Shown piece after piece: positions 43,511 to 56,695 of a DNA stretch of 64,000 bases (its first letter is position 1; each line of letters opens with the position of its first letter). The DNA lies in the NCBI GenBank assembly GCA_963513935.1, contig OY740765.1:76863718-76927717 (forward strand). Reading direction: 5' to 3'. The notes below the pieces were generated by a model. That model was not told where the DNA came from and made no database searches. It worked only from the letters and a program-made list of their open reading frames with translations. The translations under genes and the position numbers were made by a program. Origin of the DNA: Aphrophora alni. Its lineage: Eukaryota > Arthropoda > Insecta > Hemiptera > Aphrophoridae.

Positions 43511-45472
43511 TTGAAAAAAACACTGGTAAAACTTTAAAACTATTAAAAGTTGATAAACTTTACCATAGTAAAATAAAAAAGCATAAAACTACCATTCGTT
43601 TTTCACTGTTTCGTTTCTATAAGGGACCATGAGTATTAGCGTTTGTACCTAGAGTTACTTGGCGTGACGTAGAATTGGATGCGCTTTATTCAAATTTTCT
43701 TCATTTATTGAATTAATTTCAGAATATAAAAAAACTTCCCCTATCTACAAAATCCCCAATATAGACGCTACATTGAATGCTTCTCTACTCCCTTCTCTCG
43801 ACCATATCAGTAACCAATCAGATCAAATGACTCTTCATTCAATTCAGGATGTTATCGAGTGAAGCGTGACCCCCCCCCCCTCCTCCCTCTGAAACAGTCA
43901 ACTGTCGACCTCTTTTCTATTTCTGGCTCTCGATTGTTACAGATTACACTGAAACTAATTAATTCATGCAGTACGCAATGTTATTATTGTGTTCTAGTGA
44001 GGGTGCATGACAGTACAGTTCTCACAAATATCGTTGTCAATAAAGTAGGCTAAATAAGCATTGAACAGACACAGAAACATGATTATCTAAGCAGTAGCTC
44101 TAAATTGTGCTCGCTTCGCTTTGTAATATGATGGTGAAAGAAGCCGATGTTTATTGCTTAGCTGTTTGTCCAATACAGAGCTGTATGTATGGTTATAGAA
44201 TAAAATATCTGAAGAAGAGCAATTTAACATAGATGAATTCACGAGATATTTAAATGGTCATTATAGATTTATCATAATTTATTTTGCAAAGTTATTTGGA
44301 ATTATAGATACAAGTTGACTATCGAGTTTAATTATAAGTTAATTATAGAAGTGCAATTATGCCAAAGCAATAGATTCCACCCTTTTTTATGTATATAGTG
44401 AACTGACTAGAGTATTGGTTGCAAATATTGTGATCATCTTCTTTTGTGCATAGATATTACTAAACCTATTATAAAGTATGTTTGTATTTCTTTATATTTT
44501 TTACTAGACAGGGCTAAAACTAGGTCAAGATAACTAAGACTAGTCTTGGGTTTCTTTCTTATGATATTAGTTGACCTTTTCACGATAATGACAGTTCACC
44601 CATACTATTAAAACGTCGTGTTTATCCCTGTCAAGAATGTATTTAATAAATGTATTAAAATTATAAAAATAATATATGTAAAATAATATATGGTCGTATG
44701 AAACTCAGAATGAACAATTATTACGAAAGAAGAAAAAGTGTTGAAATGCTTGCCTTGCATCGGAAGTAGAGCATCACAAACTTATATAAGCAACTGAGAA
44801 GAAGGGGGAGTCTTTTGATGTCAGAGGGGACGGGCTGCGGCTGGACGTAGTGCAAAAATACAGCCAAGGCAGTGTTGGTTAGTGAGGATGTCGGCTCAGA
44901 GAGGAAGAACCATAGGAAGATTGGCAGTAAATAATAATAATTAAAGTAAAATCACTTCAAGTAATAATAGTTGGAACCATTCTGGGTTTACGTAAAAATT
45001 TTGAGTTTATGAGTTTAATTAAAATTATGTTTATATTTAATGTTGTATTAGAGTTTATTCCCACAATATTTAATTTGTTTTATTAGCCTAATGTTAGATT
45101 GAATTTTATTAGACTCACATAAAAATATAGCCATAGATTATTAATCAATTAAACTTTACATTGTATAAAGCTAGAGTGAATAAAGAAATAGAAAAACTGA
45201 ACCACTGTTTTTATAGATATCTAAAGAACCCAGGGCTAATAAAGGAACATTCTTAATAAATGGAGCATCGGTCGTGTTTTTAGTTTGTACTAAAATATTT
45301 GTTCCAATATAAGCCTAACGAATAAAATTTGCCCATTTTAAGAGACTATGATTTTGATAAATTAAAGGATATTTTACATGGAATTTTTATGATGTGTATA
45401 AGTTTGCTGGTGGTTGTTTTTATGAATATTAATTTTCTTCATCACAGGGAAATATATATTATATATATAGGC

Positions 45473-45505
<33 letters not shown>

Positions 45506-46180
45506 TTTAATATTGTCTTAATTGACACAAATAGGGATTTTTGTCATTATTTAGTGAGTGATATAATATTTGATTAAAATATTTATGTGTGATGAATTCT
45601 GATTGTGATTAGTTTTAAGTACAACATATAGTTGTATTGCAGTTATGAATTGTTACTGACTGTTGTTTATTTAAACTTAATTGTTTTATTTACAATGTAC
45701 TTTAGACTGCACACTTATTGTCATTCACATTAATAAATAACACGCGTCGGGGTTTTCTCCACTCAAGGCTTACGATTCATTGTTGTAGTTTATTATTATT
45801 ATTATTCTTGCGTCATAAGTATTTCGGGATTATACTTCACAATATACTTGACATACATTTTTATTTCGGTGAATTTAGTAACTGAAACGAATACTCATGA
45901 GTAGTTTATTTTAATAATTTTAAGTTTATTTTAAGTTTATTTTTGTAATTCGAGTGGTGAATTATTCTTAATTTGAATAGGGAGAACTATACTCTGATGT
46001 ATGTCCCAACAACATTATTTCATGAATCTAACTTTGGCCGATATAAAAGCACTGGAACAAGACCTATTTGGAAAGACATGAAGTGGAATATTCCAGAGCA
46101 AGCCGATTTAGAATTCTTACGTTCATACATTTGATTGTGGAAAATTCATACGAGTTTGGGGATGAGTCAGGACGACGTTA
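43511..46180. other. Mostly AT-rich sequence, no gene recognised
   Basis: A C-run lies at 43870-43879. 44800-44940 is G-rich and could belong to the LTR or leader of the Gypsy relic downstream, but no second LTR copy is visible. The frame at 43859-44053 is not recognisable. Confidence 0.4.
45455..45507. repeat. (TA)n microsatellite
   Basis: TA-rich run with a single GGC interruption near 45470. Confidence 0.85.
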
Positions 46181-46190
46181 ATGAAAAATA

Positions 46191-48310
46191 CCCGATTGTC
46201 CTGTAAAAGTTGCTGAAGAGAAGGTCAACAGAGAAGTGACATTTAGGGAAAAACATATTTACGACACGGTTGAGGGACATTTGAAAGGCAATCAAGACGT
46301 CCACTTACAGGCTAATACGGTCTTACCTAAAATTAAGATTAGAGAGAGACTGCCATTTTTTGATCCTGGTAAGTTTGGAGGTAAAACCAGGGAAGAGGTA
46401 ATGAGTCATATCACATGGTTCAACAGGGCGGCCTTAGCGAACGGTTGGGTTGACCATAAAAAGAGAATATACTTCCCACGTTATCTCGAAGGCTTAGCAA
46501 GTGATTTTTATGAAATTTTTGAATTAAAACATGACCAAATAACATGGACAGACCTTAAAGATGAATTTATAAAGGCCTTTGCGCCAACTCAGGAAAAATA
46601 AATGTTTTACTTAAACTAAATAATAGAATTCAATTACTAGAAGAATCCCTGATGCAATATAGAAACGATGTGGAATTATTATGTGCACGCTACGAGCCGG
46701 ATATGAGCGAACAAAAGTTATGCAATTATATTCTCAAGGGACTTAATCCAGCATTGTTACATCAAAAATCGCTATGCTTGACAACACAACTCTTCGAAAG
46801 TTGAGTGAGAACATGCTTATAGCTGAAAAGGCTACTTATTTCCTACTAAAAAGGTTAGAAGTTAATGCAGGCGGATCAACAACGTTTCGGGATAACAATA
46901 TGAAAAATGACTCAACAACAATACTAGAAAAATTAAACGATATGTAAATACAAACTAAACACTTAGAAGTAATGCTGGGGTAAGTGGATACCAGGGGCAG
47001 CCGCATAATTATTATGACAGACGTGGATATACAGAAGCAAGGCTGAGAGGCCCAAATAACTTACAATATGAAACACAAGGGTCCGGACGAACAGACACTC
47101 GGAGAAGGCCTATGGGCCGAGATAATGAATATTTTCAAAGAGGAGAATATCGATCGGGACCTGAGTGTTTTCGGTGGGGTAAGAGGGGACATTTTGCGAA
47201 ATTATGCGAACAAAATTATCAAACAAACTAATGAGACTAATGAGAATTGCACCATAAGTATTCTAAACGACGTACAAATTCTCGAGTAAATAAATCAAAC
47301 GGCACAGATGAGGACCGGTTACATACTAAAGTAGGACACAAATTGGCACAACATCAACATGTACAATTTCTTAAGTGGTACTTCAGCACTTACAGTGACA
47401 TTGTGGTAAATTGTTCACATATAAAATTTCGTAAACAATAACAGACTCAAGAAAACGAGGATAACAAAAATGTGACGTATAGGGGATGTCGTAACGTTGC
47501 GTGGACAGTGCTGACGGGACAGAATGATGTCGGTACCATAACCATACAATTAAAAACACCTCTTTGTAACATTAATTAAAATTTGACTTTAACCATAACA
47601 GGAAAAATTAAGGACAAACAGATATCTATTTTACTTGACACGGGTTGTATGTAGTGTTTCGTGCTTGAATGACACATATGGGTATTTGACAAAAAAAAAA
47701 AATTAAAAACAACATATGTTTGACTTCTGCTAATGTTACGATAGTGAAAGTTACAGGCAGGTCAATTTTGAAATTTAAAATTTAAAATTATGCATATGAA
47801 CTTTACTTAGTAAAAATTTTAACTAATGATTTTCTAACGGCAAATAAAACAATAATTAATTTCCAGACCAAAGCAATTAATATAGGAAAGAATATTATCC
47901 CATTATTTCAAAACAACTGGATACAACGGACAGAGAACAATGACCAGACAACAACTTTGATGTCAATATACACAAAAAGCGACATAACCATATCCCCACG
48001 AGTTATTAAACAAATAAAAGTACACGTAGAAAATTTGGTTCCTGTAAATGTAAAATATAACTTCCATGTAGAGAAGACTTACTTCCATAAAAGGATGTGT
48101 TTGTATGAGCTAACACGGAAAAAAATACCCGTAAGCGTGACAATTGTCGTCCAACTTCCATGACAAAGACAATATTGAACAACACACGATTAGGGGAGGT
48201 ATCGGTAACAAAAATAACAGAAAATAAAGTTCGCAAATTACTTAAATTTTCAAAAAGAGATTTCGAGGATAACAACACAGTCACCATCTTATCAATCACC
48301 TAACTTTTAA
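46191..48310 (+). pseudogene. Gypsy-type LTR retrotransposon gag and protease, decayed
   Basis: The capsid-like part (46191-46601) includes LPFFDPGKFGGKTREEVMSH and DFYEIFELKHDQITWTDLKD, typical of the retrotransposon gag domain. It continues in other frames through LLKLNNRIQLLEESLMQYRN and NYILKGLNPALLHQKS (46610-46790). An Arg/Gly-rich stretch (46990-47231) ends in a zinc knuckle, CFRWGKRGHFAKLC, in which the second Cys is replaced by Trp. The protease begins near 47580 with QISILLDTGCM; the DTG is at 47637-47645, and a stop codon follows at 47652-47654. Post-protease sequence (DITISPRVIKQIKVHVENLV) runs to about 48170. No reverse transcriptase, RNase H or integrase follows. The starting ATG of the longest frame (46236) is internal; the frame is open from about 46191. 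Confidence 0.8.
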
Positions 48311-48974
48311 TGGAAAAAGGACGCACAAAAGGGATTTAACCTACTTGAAAGGAGACCTTGTACATATTAACAAAGGGTTGCTGAAAATAGTATGAGGTAG
48401 CCCAAGCGTTAATTCAAATGTATATACATTTGTTTGCACGTGGACCGAGTGGACTTTTAATTTTCATTTGTAGATTACATTTTGCTATATTATGTCCGTG
48501 CAGGTGAGCATAATGTGATAAACTAAAACTATAATTTAATATATGAATGTAAGTGCATAATAAGTTTAATTTAAAATGTTATTGATTTTTATGTAATTCA
48601 TATATAATTTAAATCATATTTATTAAATAAATTTACATATAAATACAGTCCTACATTTCTATGACTAAACTGTAAAAAATAAAAAAATTGTTTAAAAAAA
48701 TACTTTTCTTAAAAAAAGTAAAAAAATGTTGAAATAAAGAGTTAAAAATTACTTGAAAATAGAATAAATTATTTGGTAATCTGTATATAATATATTACCA
48801 GTTTTCTTTCACTAATGAAAAATAACTACAGTACTACTTTTAATAAAACTCCATGCATGTCTAAAAAAAGCATGGGGCGTACTCAAACAAATTTTCGTAA
48901 ATACTGCTCCCGATGCTAGTTTTATTAATTCTAAGATGTTCGCAAAACACACACACACACACTCCGTTCCGGAC
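48311..48974. other. AT-rich sequence
   Basis: Nothing recognised except a short (CA)n run at 48946-48961. Confidence 0.5.
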
Positions 48975-50775
48975 CAATATTGATTGATTTACTTATTTAT
49001 TAGCCTCATTTGGTGTACAAATAGCATTGGTGCAGTAAACATTTGAGTTGTCATGATAATGATATATACAGAATACAATACAATACATATTAATACACAT
49101 ATAATACAAAGTACAAGTAATATAAATAAAACATACCTAATTATGTAAACTATTTATTATCAACCCCACAATAAACATCTATTTAAAGCCCAAGGTACTC
49201 CTCCACCGAGTAAAATGCCCGCTTTACAAAAAAGCCTTAAATTTATTTTTAAAACCTTTAAATGCTGGGCACCTCATTTATATTGTCTGGCAACTTGTTG
49301 CACAATTTGAGACCAGAATAGCGCACCCCGTCCTCGAACAATTTTAATCTATGTATTGGGTATTAATGTATTTGCCGTCTTATAGAATATCCATGTTTGT
49401 ACTGATCGACACCCATATTTTTATAATTACTTCTAAAAAAGAGCACGACATTCGGGATGTATATACAGGAAAGAGTTAAAAATTTAATTTCGTAAATGAA
49501 TTCCTGCAAGAATTTCCCACCTTAAAGTACAAATTATTCTTATAGGCTAATTCTCTTTCGAATAGATATGATGTTTCTAGACTCTAGACTCTACCGAGTT
49601 CCCCCAAAGAGCAACACCATATCTGAGGTGAGAGTACACATATATATATATATATGCAAAATATACTGTTTTAATTGTATCCGGAGTGGAAATACGTGAA
49701 ATAGTATTTAAGAAGCCGAATTAAATTTATATGAAATAATGGTAATATGTGATTTCCAGTTTACGTTTTCATCAATTACCATTCCCAGAAATTTAGACGA
49801 GTCTGTACTTGGTTCTAAATGATTAAATGAAATTTTGTCTTTTAATTGTTTACAACTGAACTGCATTAACCGAGTTTTATTTTTATTAAGTTTTATTTTA
49901 GACCATTTGCCAAAAACCCAATATTATAAGGCAGGTCATTTATGTAGACCAAAACCAGTAAAAGACCCAATATTGATCCCTGAAGCATACCTTAAGTATT
50001 TATTTCCCAAGAAGAGCAGTGCAATCCGTAAGAGTCTGTATAGACTACTCTTTGTTTTCTACATGTTAAGTAGGACCGGAACCAATAATTTGCCTTTCCA
50101 CGAATACCATAATAATCAAGCTTATGAAGGAGAGCTGCATTGTCGACACAATCAAACGCCTTTGAGAGGTCACACATTAGATATGCTACATGCATTTTTT
50201 TTATCCAGCGACCAAGTTATAGCATCTAGTATATTATATATAGCAGATTCTGAAGAGAGGCCTTTTCGGAATCCAAACTGACTCTCTGTTAGACATTAAA
50301 TTTATCGAAAACATCATAATTCTGCTCAGAACTACTCTTTTAAATTTTGTTGACAAAACTGATATTAGTGCTATAGGACGGTAATTTGTAATGTCGGTTT
50401 CATCTCCTTTTTTAAAGATGGATTTTATTAAAGAAAATATTTAAGCTTATCAGAAAAACTACCATTCTCAAAAGACTGATTGACAAGAAAAGACAATGGC
50501 TTTGAGATAATATGGGACGAAGCTTTCAAAACTTTGGTAGCAATAACATCCAAACCCACATCGTTTGTATTCTTTAACCCAGAAATTATTTTATACACTT
50601 CTTCCGCCGTGGTCGGATTTAAAAAAATAGAATTTGAAAATAGTTGTTTTTTCTTTTTTAAGTTTTTCATCATACAGTCATATTTAGGTTTTAGTCCCAA
50701 ATTATCCGTAAATGTACCAAAAGTGCTGGCAATTTCAGACGGGTTTTCGATAATGGATCCTCCATTGTAATATAA
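48975..50775 (-). pseudogene. CR1/Jockey-type non-LTR retrotransposon, RT without its catalytic box
   Basis: Read on the minus strand: an N-terminal RT part (50778-50428; VYKIISGLKNTNDVGLDVIA, LSFLVNQSFENGSFSDKLK), then IFKKGDETDITNYRPI, then [20 protein letters not shown] (about 50175-50120) and GMLQGSILGLLLVLVYINDL (about 50000-49930). The expected YADD box and about 50 following residues are missing. The frame resumes at KNKTRLMQFSCKQLKDK and KFLGMVIDENVNWKSHI (about 49860-49760). After a TA-microsatellite intrusion (49637-49656) come LRYGVALWGNS and, near 49330, GVRYSGLKLCNKLPDNI. The 3' tail is an AATAAATAAGTAAATAAATC-type repeat ending near 48975. Multiple frameshifts and the catalytic deletion make it non-functional. 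Confidence 0.85.
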
Positions 50776-51959
50776 CATATTATAGGTTCTACTTAAAAAT
50801 TATAAATTAACCTACCAGATAGTTTGTATAAGGAGTACATAACCTTTCTATTACTCAATGTCTTGAAAAACATATAAAATAATACATATAAATTGATATT
50901 TAATTTGAACTCGCCTCTCATATAAAATCATAAATTTCATATCATCATTATATTCACACCCCTTAAACGATTTCGAATAAAATGTAGCAATTGCATAGCA
51001 CACATAAACCGCACCAAACTGAATACGAGTAGTAGTTAATCTATGTGATATGCATGACGATAGTTTTTAATTCAAATTATATCTTCTTTAATGGGCAATG
51101 GCGAGGGAGCGTTCCCTGTGAAATACAGCTCTCTTAAAACATTTACTGCAATGTGAAATTGTTTAATTGAATTTACGAGAATTTAATTACTAATTTAGGG
51201 TTTCAATTTCGTTATTTTAAAAATAAGAACACTGCAATGTGTCGATGTGTTTGTTGAAGCCATCGACTAAACTGTCTTTTTAAAAGAAAGAAAGGAAATC
51301 TTTATTTTACATAGAGAAAAACATAGTAGTATTTTAATTTATTTAAGAGACAGTCTGTAACACATGAATAAACTTAATAAGCTAATTATCCAATTCTACA
51401 TGAAAAATGTAGAAAGCCCTATAGACACAGCCTGCTTTGTCTTCTCAAAAAACAAAGTAACCAGATCGTAAAGAGGTTTAAATATATAACAATAATACTA
51501 GTTAAAAAAGAGTCCCATTGGATATCGAAAAACAGAAATCCACATATTAAATTCAGAAATTTCCGCGATACATTTGACAGAGTACAAGGATTATTAAATC
51601 ACATTTTCTTTCCATCTATAAATCAAAATAACAAAGAAGACAATACAACAAGACTCAACAAACGACAAGAGCATCACACAACTACAACTATTTAGTCAAA
51701 ATTCATAGATGAAACCTCTGGATCGTATTATTTTAATATAAACAATCCTTTATTAATGCAGCTACGGCCGTTTCATCTTCAATGAGACATCATCAGGCTT
51801 TTGTACATTGTCACAAATATTTTACACACAAATATACAAACATATAAACATGTCATATAATATAAAACATTTTATGAATTGAATCACTATAATACTGTTT
51901 AAATATAATACATTAAAATCCACACACTCACATGTTGTTGTCAACTCACTATCAGTAAC
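50776..51959. other. AT-rich sequence
   Basis: GCCTGATGATGTCTCATTG (minus strand, near 51790) resembles tail sequence of retroelements, but I cannot assign it. Nothing else recognised. Confidence 0.4.
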
Positions 51960-52190
51960 TGAACGAAAAGGGGTGATTTATTGGGCTTGGATATTGTTAC
52001 TATTTTTGCTCTTGTCCATGAAGATAGAAAATGACCTGTTTGCATGAAGATTTTGGTGATAGTTGCAACTATAGTGGACGTGTATTGCCTACGTTGTTTA
52101 GTCTAGGTATCTTGTAGTAATGGTGTTTCTGTATGGCTTTTACCAGATGTAAATAGCATGATGGCTTAAAAATATTCATAGATATTTCAA
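51960..52190 (-). pseudogene. Jockey-like reverse transcriptase scrap (N-terminal RT)
   Basis: The minus strand at about 52085-51960 translates to ITKIFMQTGHFLSSWTRAKI followed by VTISKPNKSP, matching the early RT segment (a GxFPxxWKxAK-type motif then IPKPxKxP) of Jockey-like elements. The preceding 100 bp in a different frame may continue upstream. It is too short to classify further. Confidence 0.55.
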
Positions 52191-52914
52191 TGTATTCTTC
52201 TGTGAGTTCAGAGAACAAGCGCAGACCAAGAAATTTTAGCCTACCGAGTAGGCTACTGTCTTGCTTACCCCTCAGTAACTCTTCAGTCTTTCACGTTGGG
52301 TTGACAAATGTTAGTTGTTGTTCCTCATCATATTTTCACCCCTCAACTCTTAAATGGTTTACTCTGTAACATCCTTCAGAAACAACCGTTACATAAAATA
52401 AAATCTGCTTCATACTTATCGACATTAAGTAAACCAACTTCCCTATCCGGATATTGTGCTCGGATCATGCTACCTGCCGTGTGCTGATACCTGGCGAGCA
52501 ATACCATAAATCACGCATCACATGTTCGGTGCACTTCGTACTCGGGCAACCGCTAGCAGGTCTAGTTGCTTCAAAATCATAGTACTAAGCAGTAGGTCTT
52601 ACAAAATGAAATCTCCGAAATAGTAAAGTGCTTCATGACATTATTACACAGTATTCTTCTTTTCCAAATTAATAATGTGTTACAGTTATATAATATCACA
52701 CCACTAGTTTGTTCAGTGAGTTTTTTGTTTTCTCCATGTTAACTTTTCGCTTCACGATCACCTTCATGGACATATCAAGCTTCTAAGCTTCTTACAACAA
52801 GTTCCAGGTATTCGAAATTAAAATTGGCCATTCTAGATATAACTCTGTTAATATTTTTAAGTTTTGATTACTGATATATATTTTGTTCAGAAATAATTTA
52901 ACTACGATTAATTT
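52191..52914. other. Unassigned sequence, partly GC-richer
   Basis: 52440-52600 is more balanced in composition than its surroundings. I could not identify it; it may belong to the retroelement scrap at 51960-52190. Confidence 0.35.
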
Positions 52915-53383
52915 TTTTTTTAATTGTCAATAATTTATTGAAGGATAATGTCTTGTAAAAGTAGAATAACCTTCTTTCATTTAAAAACAATTTACAAAAT
53001 CAAATTATAAATTTAAATAGTCATAAAATCAAAGAATTAACTAGTCAAATGTTTTTCTTAATTAAAATCTTTGTTTTAAAATTTCCTAGCAGTTGTTACA
53101 ATTCTTTATCTCAAACAAAGATCGAGATACATTAGATTCTTTATTAATATAAGAAAAACTTATTTATAATCTTTTTGGACATTTTGTAATTCTGACAATT
53201 TTCCTTTTCATTTTAATTAAATTAAAAATCGTTTTTTCATTACAAAGACTTGTCGAACAACCTGTATGAGTTTGTCTAAATCTCTTTTTAACTTGCTTTT
53301 TGCACAGCAAAAGCTGGTCCGAGATTGCAATTGGAGACAGGTTCAAACTCACTTTCAACATTTTCTAAGTGCACCAGATCATC

Positions 53384-53385
<2 letters not shown>

Positions 53386-53444
<59 letters not shown>
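53386..53444. repeat. (TA)n microsatellite
   Basis: About 29 TA units inside repeat copy 2; absent from copy 1. Confidence 0.9.
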
Positions 53445-53447
<3 letters not shown>

Positions 53448-53809
53448 GAAATATAAACTTTTCAAAAATGACACTTGTTAATTAAAGGAACTTTGGTTGT
53501 GAAATTATTCTTTAATAAAGAATAACAAATTTGTTTAAGAAACAAAACTCTGTATAATAATGTGTCTACATTTCAATTTTTTTTTTATCTGTAAAATAAT
53601 GTGTACTAATTTAAAATCAAAATATAATTGGATGGGACTGCATGCAAAATATTTCGGCCTTCACGACCCCAAAGGGGTTATTTTTCAAAATTAAAAAAAA
53701 TATTGACGTCAATAGCTTAAAACAAAATTAATTTCTTTTATATATTATAAATTTGTCTTTTCTTCTCAAAATAGAAAAATAGTATGTTGATCAACCTAGT
53801 TTTAACATG

Positions 53810-53811
<2 letters not shown>

Positions 53812-53897
<86 letters not shown>
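53812..53897. repeat. Compound (TC)n-(TA)n microsatellite
   Basis: About 18 TC units followed by about 24 AT units. Confidence 0.9.
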
Positions 53898-53900
<3 letters not shown>

Positions 53901-54593
53901 GGTAGTAAATTAAGCATTTGATAATACAAAATCTTGATAACTGTAATACATAATTTTGACCTTTTTTTTATATCTAAAATTTAAATTCCTTATATAAATT
54001 CATATTAATCTAAAATCTGACTTTTGTAACTTTTTTAAAGAATCAAGAACTATGAAATGTTTGTTATATGTAATTTTTTGTAAATGGTCAAATTTAATTC
54101 AAAAATTTAAGCTAAATAAATTTTAGCACTTGTTAATGAAATTTGTTTTCTTTTTTTTTAAACATGTTTACCAGTAGGTTCCAAATAATTTTAATTATTC
54201 TCAGTCGCATGGTAACATGTTTTTGTTGTTTTCTTTTTTTTTTAAACATGTTTACCATTAGGTTCCAAATAATTTTAATTCTCAGTCTCCTGGTAACAAC
54301 TCTATAATCTAGTCATTCCATTGGAAGTCCACCCTACATCAACTATCGAAATTTATATTCAATGCAATCAAGTTGCTTGACAAAAGTACTACTGGGGGAC
54401 AGACAGTTATGCATAATTCTGAAAACTGTCTAGATTTGTTTCTAACAGGTAAAACAGTTTAGAACCGTGAAAAACGCGATGTGAAAAAGTTTGTTAGATA
54501 CTTTCCTTATTATGTAATTGGAAAGTGACATTTTTGTAACACAAAGGTGTAAATTATGTTATTCTTAATTAAGAGAATCAACATTGGCTGTTC

Positions 54594-54803
54594 TCCAAAT
54601 GAAATTAAACACACAACAAACATCTTAATTGCAAGACGACGTTTCACTGTTTTCATGTATTCTAACACTGTACATGTACACAAACTTTCTTGGGATTAAC
54701 ATTTTAGAATGTTTGTGTACATGTAACAACTGATGATGGTGACATGTTGGTAATAAAGTGTTTATTATGATTAGTTGTGTGTTTTCTTTCATTTGGTGAT
54801 TAA
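54594..54803. mobile_element. Small foldback element with nested inverted repeats
   Basis: The outer arms CCAAATGAAATTAAACACAC (left) and its approximate inverse GTGTGTTTTCTTTCATTTGG (right, about 54776-54798) pair over ~25-30 bp. Inside them a second stem, TGTACATGTACACAAAC (about 54669-54686) and GTTTGTGTACATGTA (about 54710-54724), brackets a ~24-nt loop. At ~210 bp without coding potential this fits a foldback MITE. ACTGATGATGGTGACATG next to the inner stem resembles tails seen in retroelements, so other origins are possible. Confidence 0.5.
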
Positions 54804-56695
54804 AGTTTTTCCACAAGTGTTGCTAATTTCGAGTGAATCAGATGTGCTCATTGTTAAATGGATTTACGTAAAATGTTTAAAATTTATTTGTATTAATTTG
54901 ATTAGAATCGACAGGGTAAACAAAACGTCTCTGCACCTGGAGGTTAAAGCACAGAAAATATATAACAGTTTAAATCACTTACTATGATCACGTAATTACA
55001 ATATTGAGAATGTTCCCCGGCAGTCTAGAGACATTTCTTTCACACGTCAATCTGTTTTCGAAAACTGTATTTTAATATTACACTTCCATATTTCGAATAC
55101 ATTTTTTAATGGCAATCATTAATTGTGTACCAATTGTTCGATTATACTGAGTTTTTCATCGCACCCCAAAGAAAAAAATAGGGGAGAAAGACTCGAAGAT
55201 CTTGGAGGCCAAATGGTTTTTCGAAATAATTCTGTTCACAAACACATCGTCCAAGAATTACATAGATATATGAGTTACGTAGAGTTTCTATCTTCCTTGA
55301 AGTAGCCCTTTCATATTCTGTCAATTTAGTAATGAAATTATACAGAATATTATCACAGTATCGTTGGGGGAGGGGGGAAGCTCAGACTATGCCAGTACAT
55401 GACATTCCAACCCACCAACCCAAACACAATTCTTCTCATCATACAGTGGCAACTCGTGCATATATACGTCGTGAGTTTTGACTGTTGACATTCCCAATAA
55501 ATGGAAGTATACCTCATCTATGAAGAATGTGTTGAAGATGTGTTTTGTTCAGAAAATGCCCGACAAAGCACGTCCAATTATAACTTTGAGGTAGATTGTA
55601 TGGAGAAAGCACATTTAAGAAAATCATGAAGTGAGTAACCGAGAGTTTTTTGGAGTGGTGATAATAAGATGATAAGAAAGGAATCTGTGCTGTCGGGATC
55701 AGCCGGCGAACCAAGAAGCAACGATGGAACGCTCGTCCGGAGGACGATCAGCCCTCAGGCAACGAAGCTAAGGTGGAGTTTAACTAATAGAAGACATTTG
55801 CCAGCGAAGCAGCAGTGAGGAGTAGGAGAGGTGGAAAATCTTCAAAAGGCAAAGGGAGATATTCGATTTGCCCAATAGTGTGAGATTCTTATACTCACTA
55901 AAAACCACATTCCTTCCTGTTAGTACCCCTATCGCGTAGACAAGAATTTTGGATTGGTTTCCATGTTCCAAGTTGATGACAGGAATATAAATGTGAAAAA
56001 AGCAGAGTGTTATGTATCCGCGCGAAGGGCGAGGTACAGGCTTCGCTTGAACAGAGTCCAGTCAGGTAAAAACCTCACGACATATCATGTTTGGAGCCCA
56101 AGTTTGGTGGATATGGCGTTCAAGGTGAAGGGTGGGTTATAAATACATGGTTAGTGATTTTATTGGAGACGCTACAAACTACATCATCTTCTGCTGGCTA
56201 ACCGATACTGAAATAAGCGTTCAAAAATTAGACTTCATGCAACTGCGTCCTGGTGGCAACAACTTGGCTCATTCCATTGCAGTGCGCTTTTTGGTCTGAA
56301 ACAGAGCTGACAAGCAACGATATTACACTAGTTTATGTACATAGATTTATGGACCCAAATAGAAGATCGAGGTCGGTCATGTGTTAAGTACAGCGGCCGT
56401 CAGTGTTTATCAAGTGTTGTGTCGTATCTGCCTTTTTGGTGCTTTAGTGACTATTCTCAAAACATTGTTTTGTATACCTGTAACCTGCGTATGTGTGTGG
56501 CCCCAGTGAGTCCAAACAGGTGCAGCGTAGTTGATGAGACTTTTAAGCATAGACAAATTTACTTTAGTGGCCGTTCACAATACAAAAGAACTTGATCTAT
56601 TGAGCAATAGATATATTAATTGTGTCAGTGTTATGTTTGCTTTTTGAAAAATGTTGGATTAGTCCATGGGACAGCTAGCAAAATTTAAGCAAGTA
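54804..56695. other. Unassigned, moderately complex sequence
   Basis: 55640-56600 has a more even base composition than most of the window and short frames at 55954-56142 and 56335-56595, but none shows a family motif I can defend. A G-run of GGGGGAGGGGGGAAG type lies near 55366. Confidence 0.35.

Larger units (their letters stand above)
52915..54310. repeat. Dispersed ~1.4-kb repeat, copy 2
   Basis: Collinear with 28240-29630 in the same orientation. It includes the identical 29-bp block (53653-53681) with the small ACCCC-AAA-GGGGT hairpin, and TGACGTCA at 53704-53711. Extra features are a (TA)n run at 53386-53444, a (TC)n-(TA)n run at 53812-53897 and an ~80-bp local duplication: TTTAAACATGTTTACCA starts near 54156 and again near 54241. 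A minus-strand frame at 53929-53738 is only the microsatellite. Confidence 0.7.

Noticed and set aside
44800..44940. Possible LTR or leader of the Gypsy relic at 46 kb
   Set aside because: No second copy and no primer-binding site could be found in the window.
52440..52600. Possible Cys/His-rich ORF1 of a non-LTR element on the minus strand
   Set aside because: Spacing of Cys and His did not match a zinc knuckle, and the frame is broken.
55954..56142. 62-codon basic frame that might be the end of a Gypsy integrase
   Set aside because: Resemblance was too weak and no integrase or RT lies upstream.
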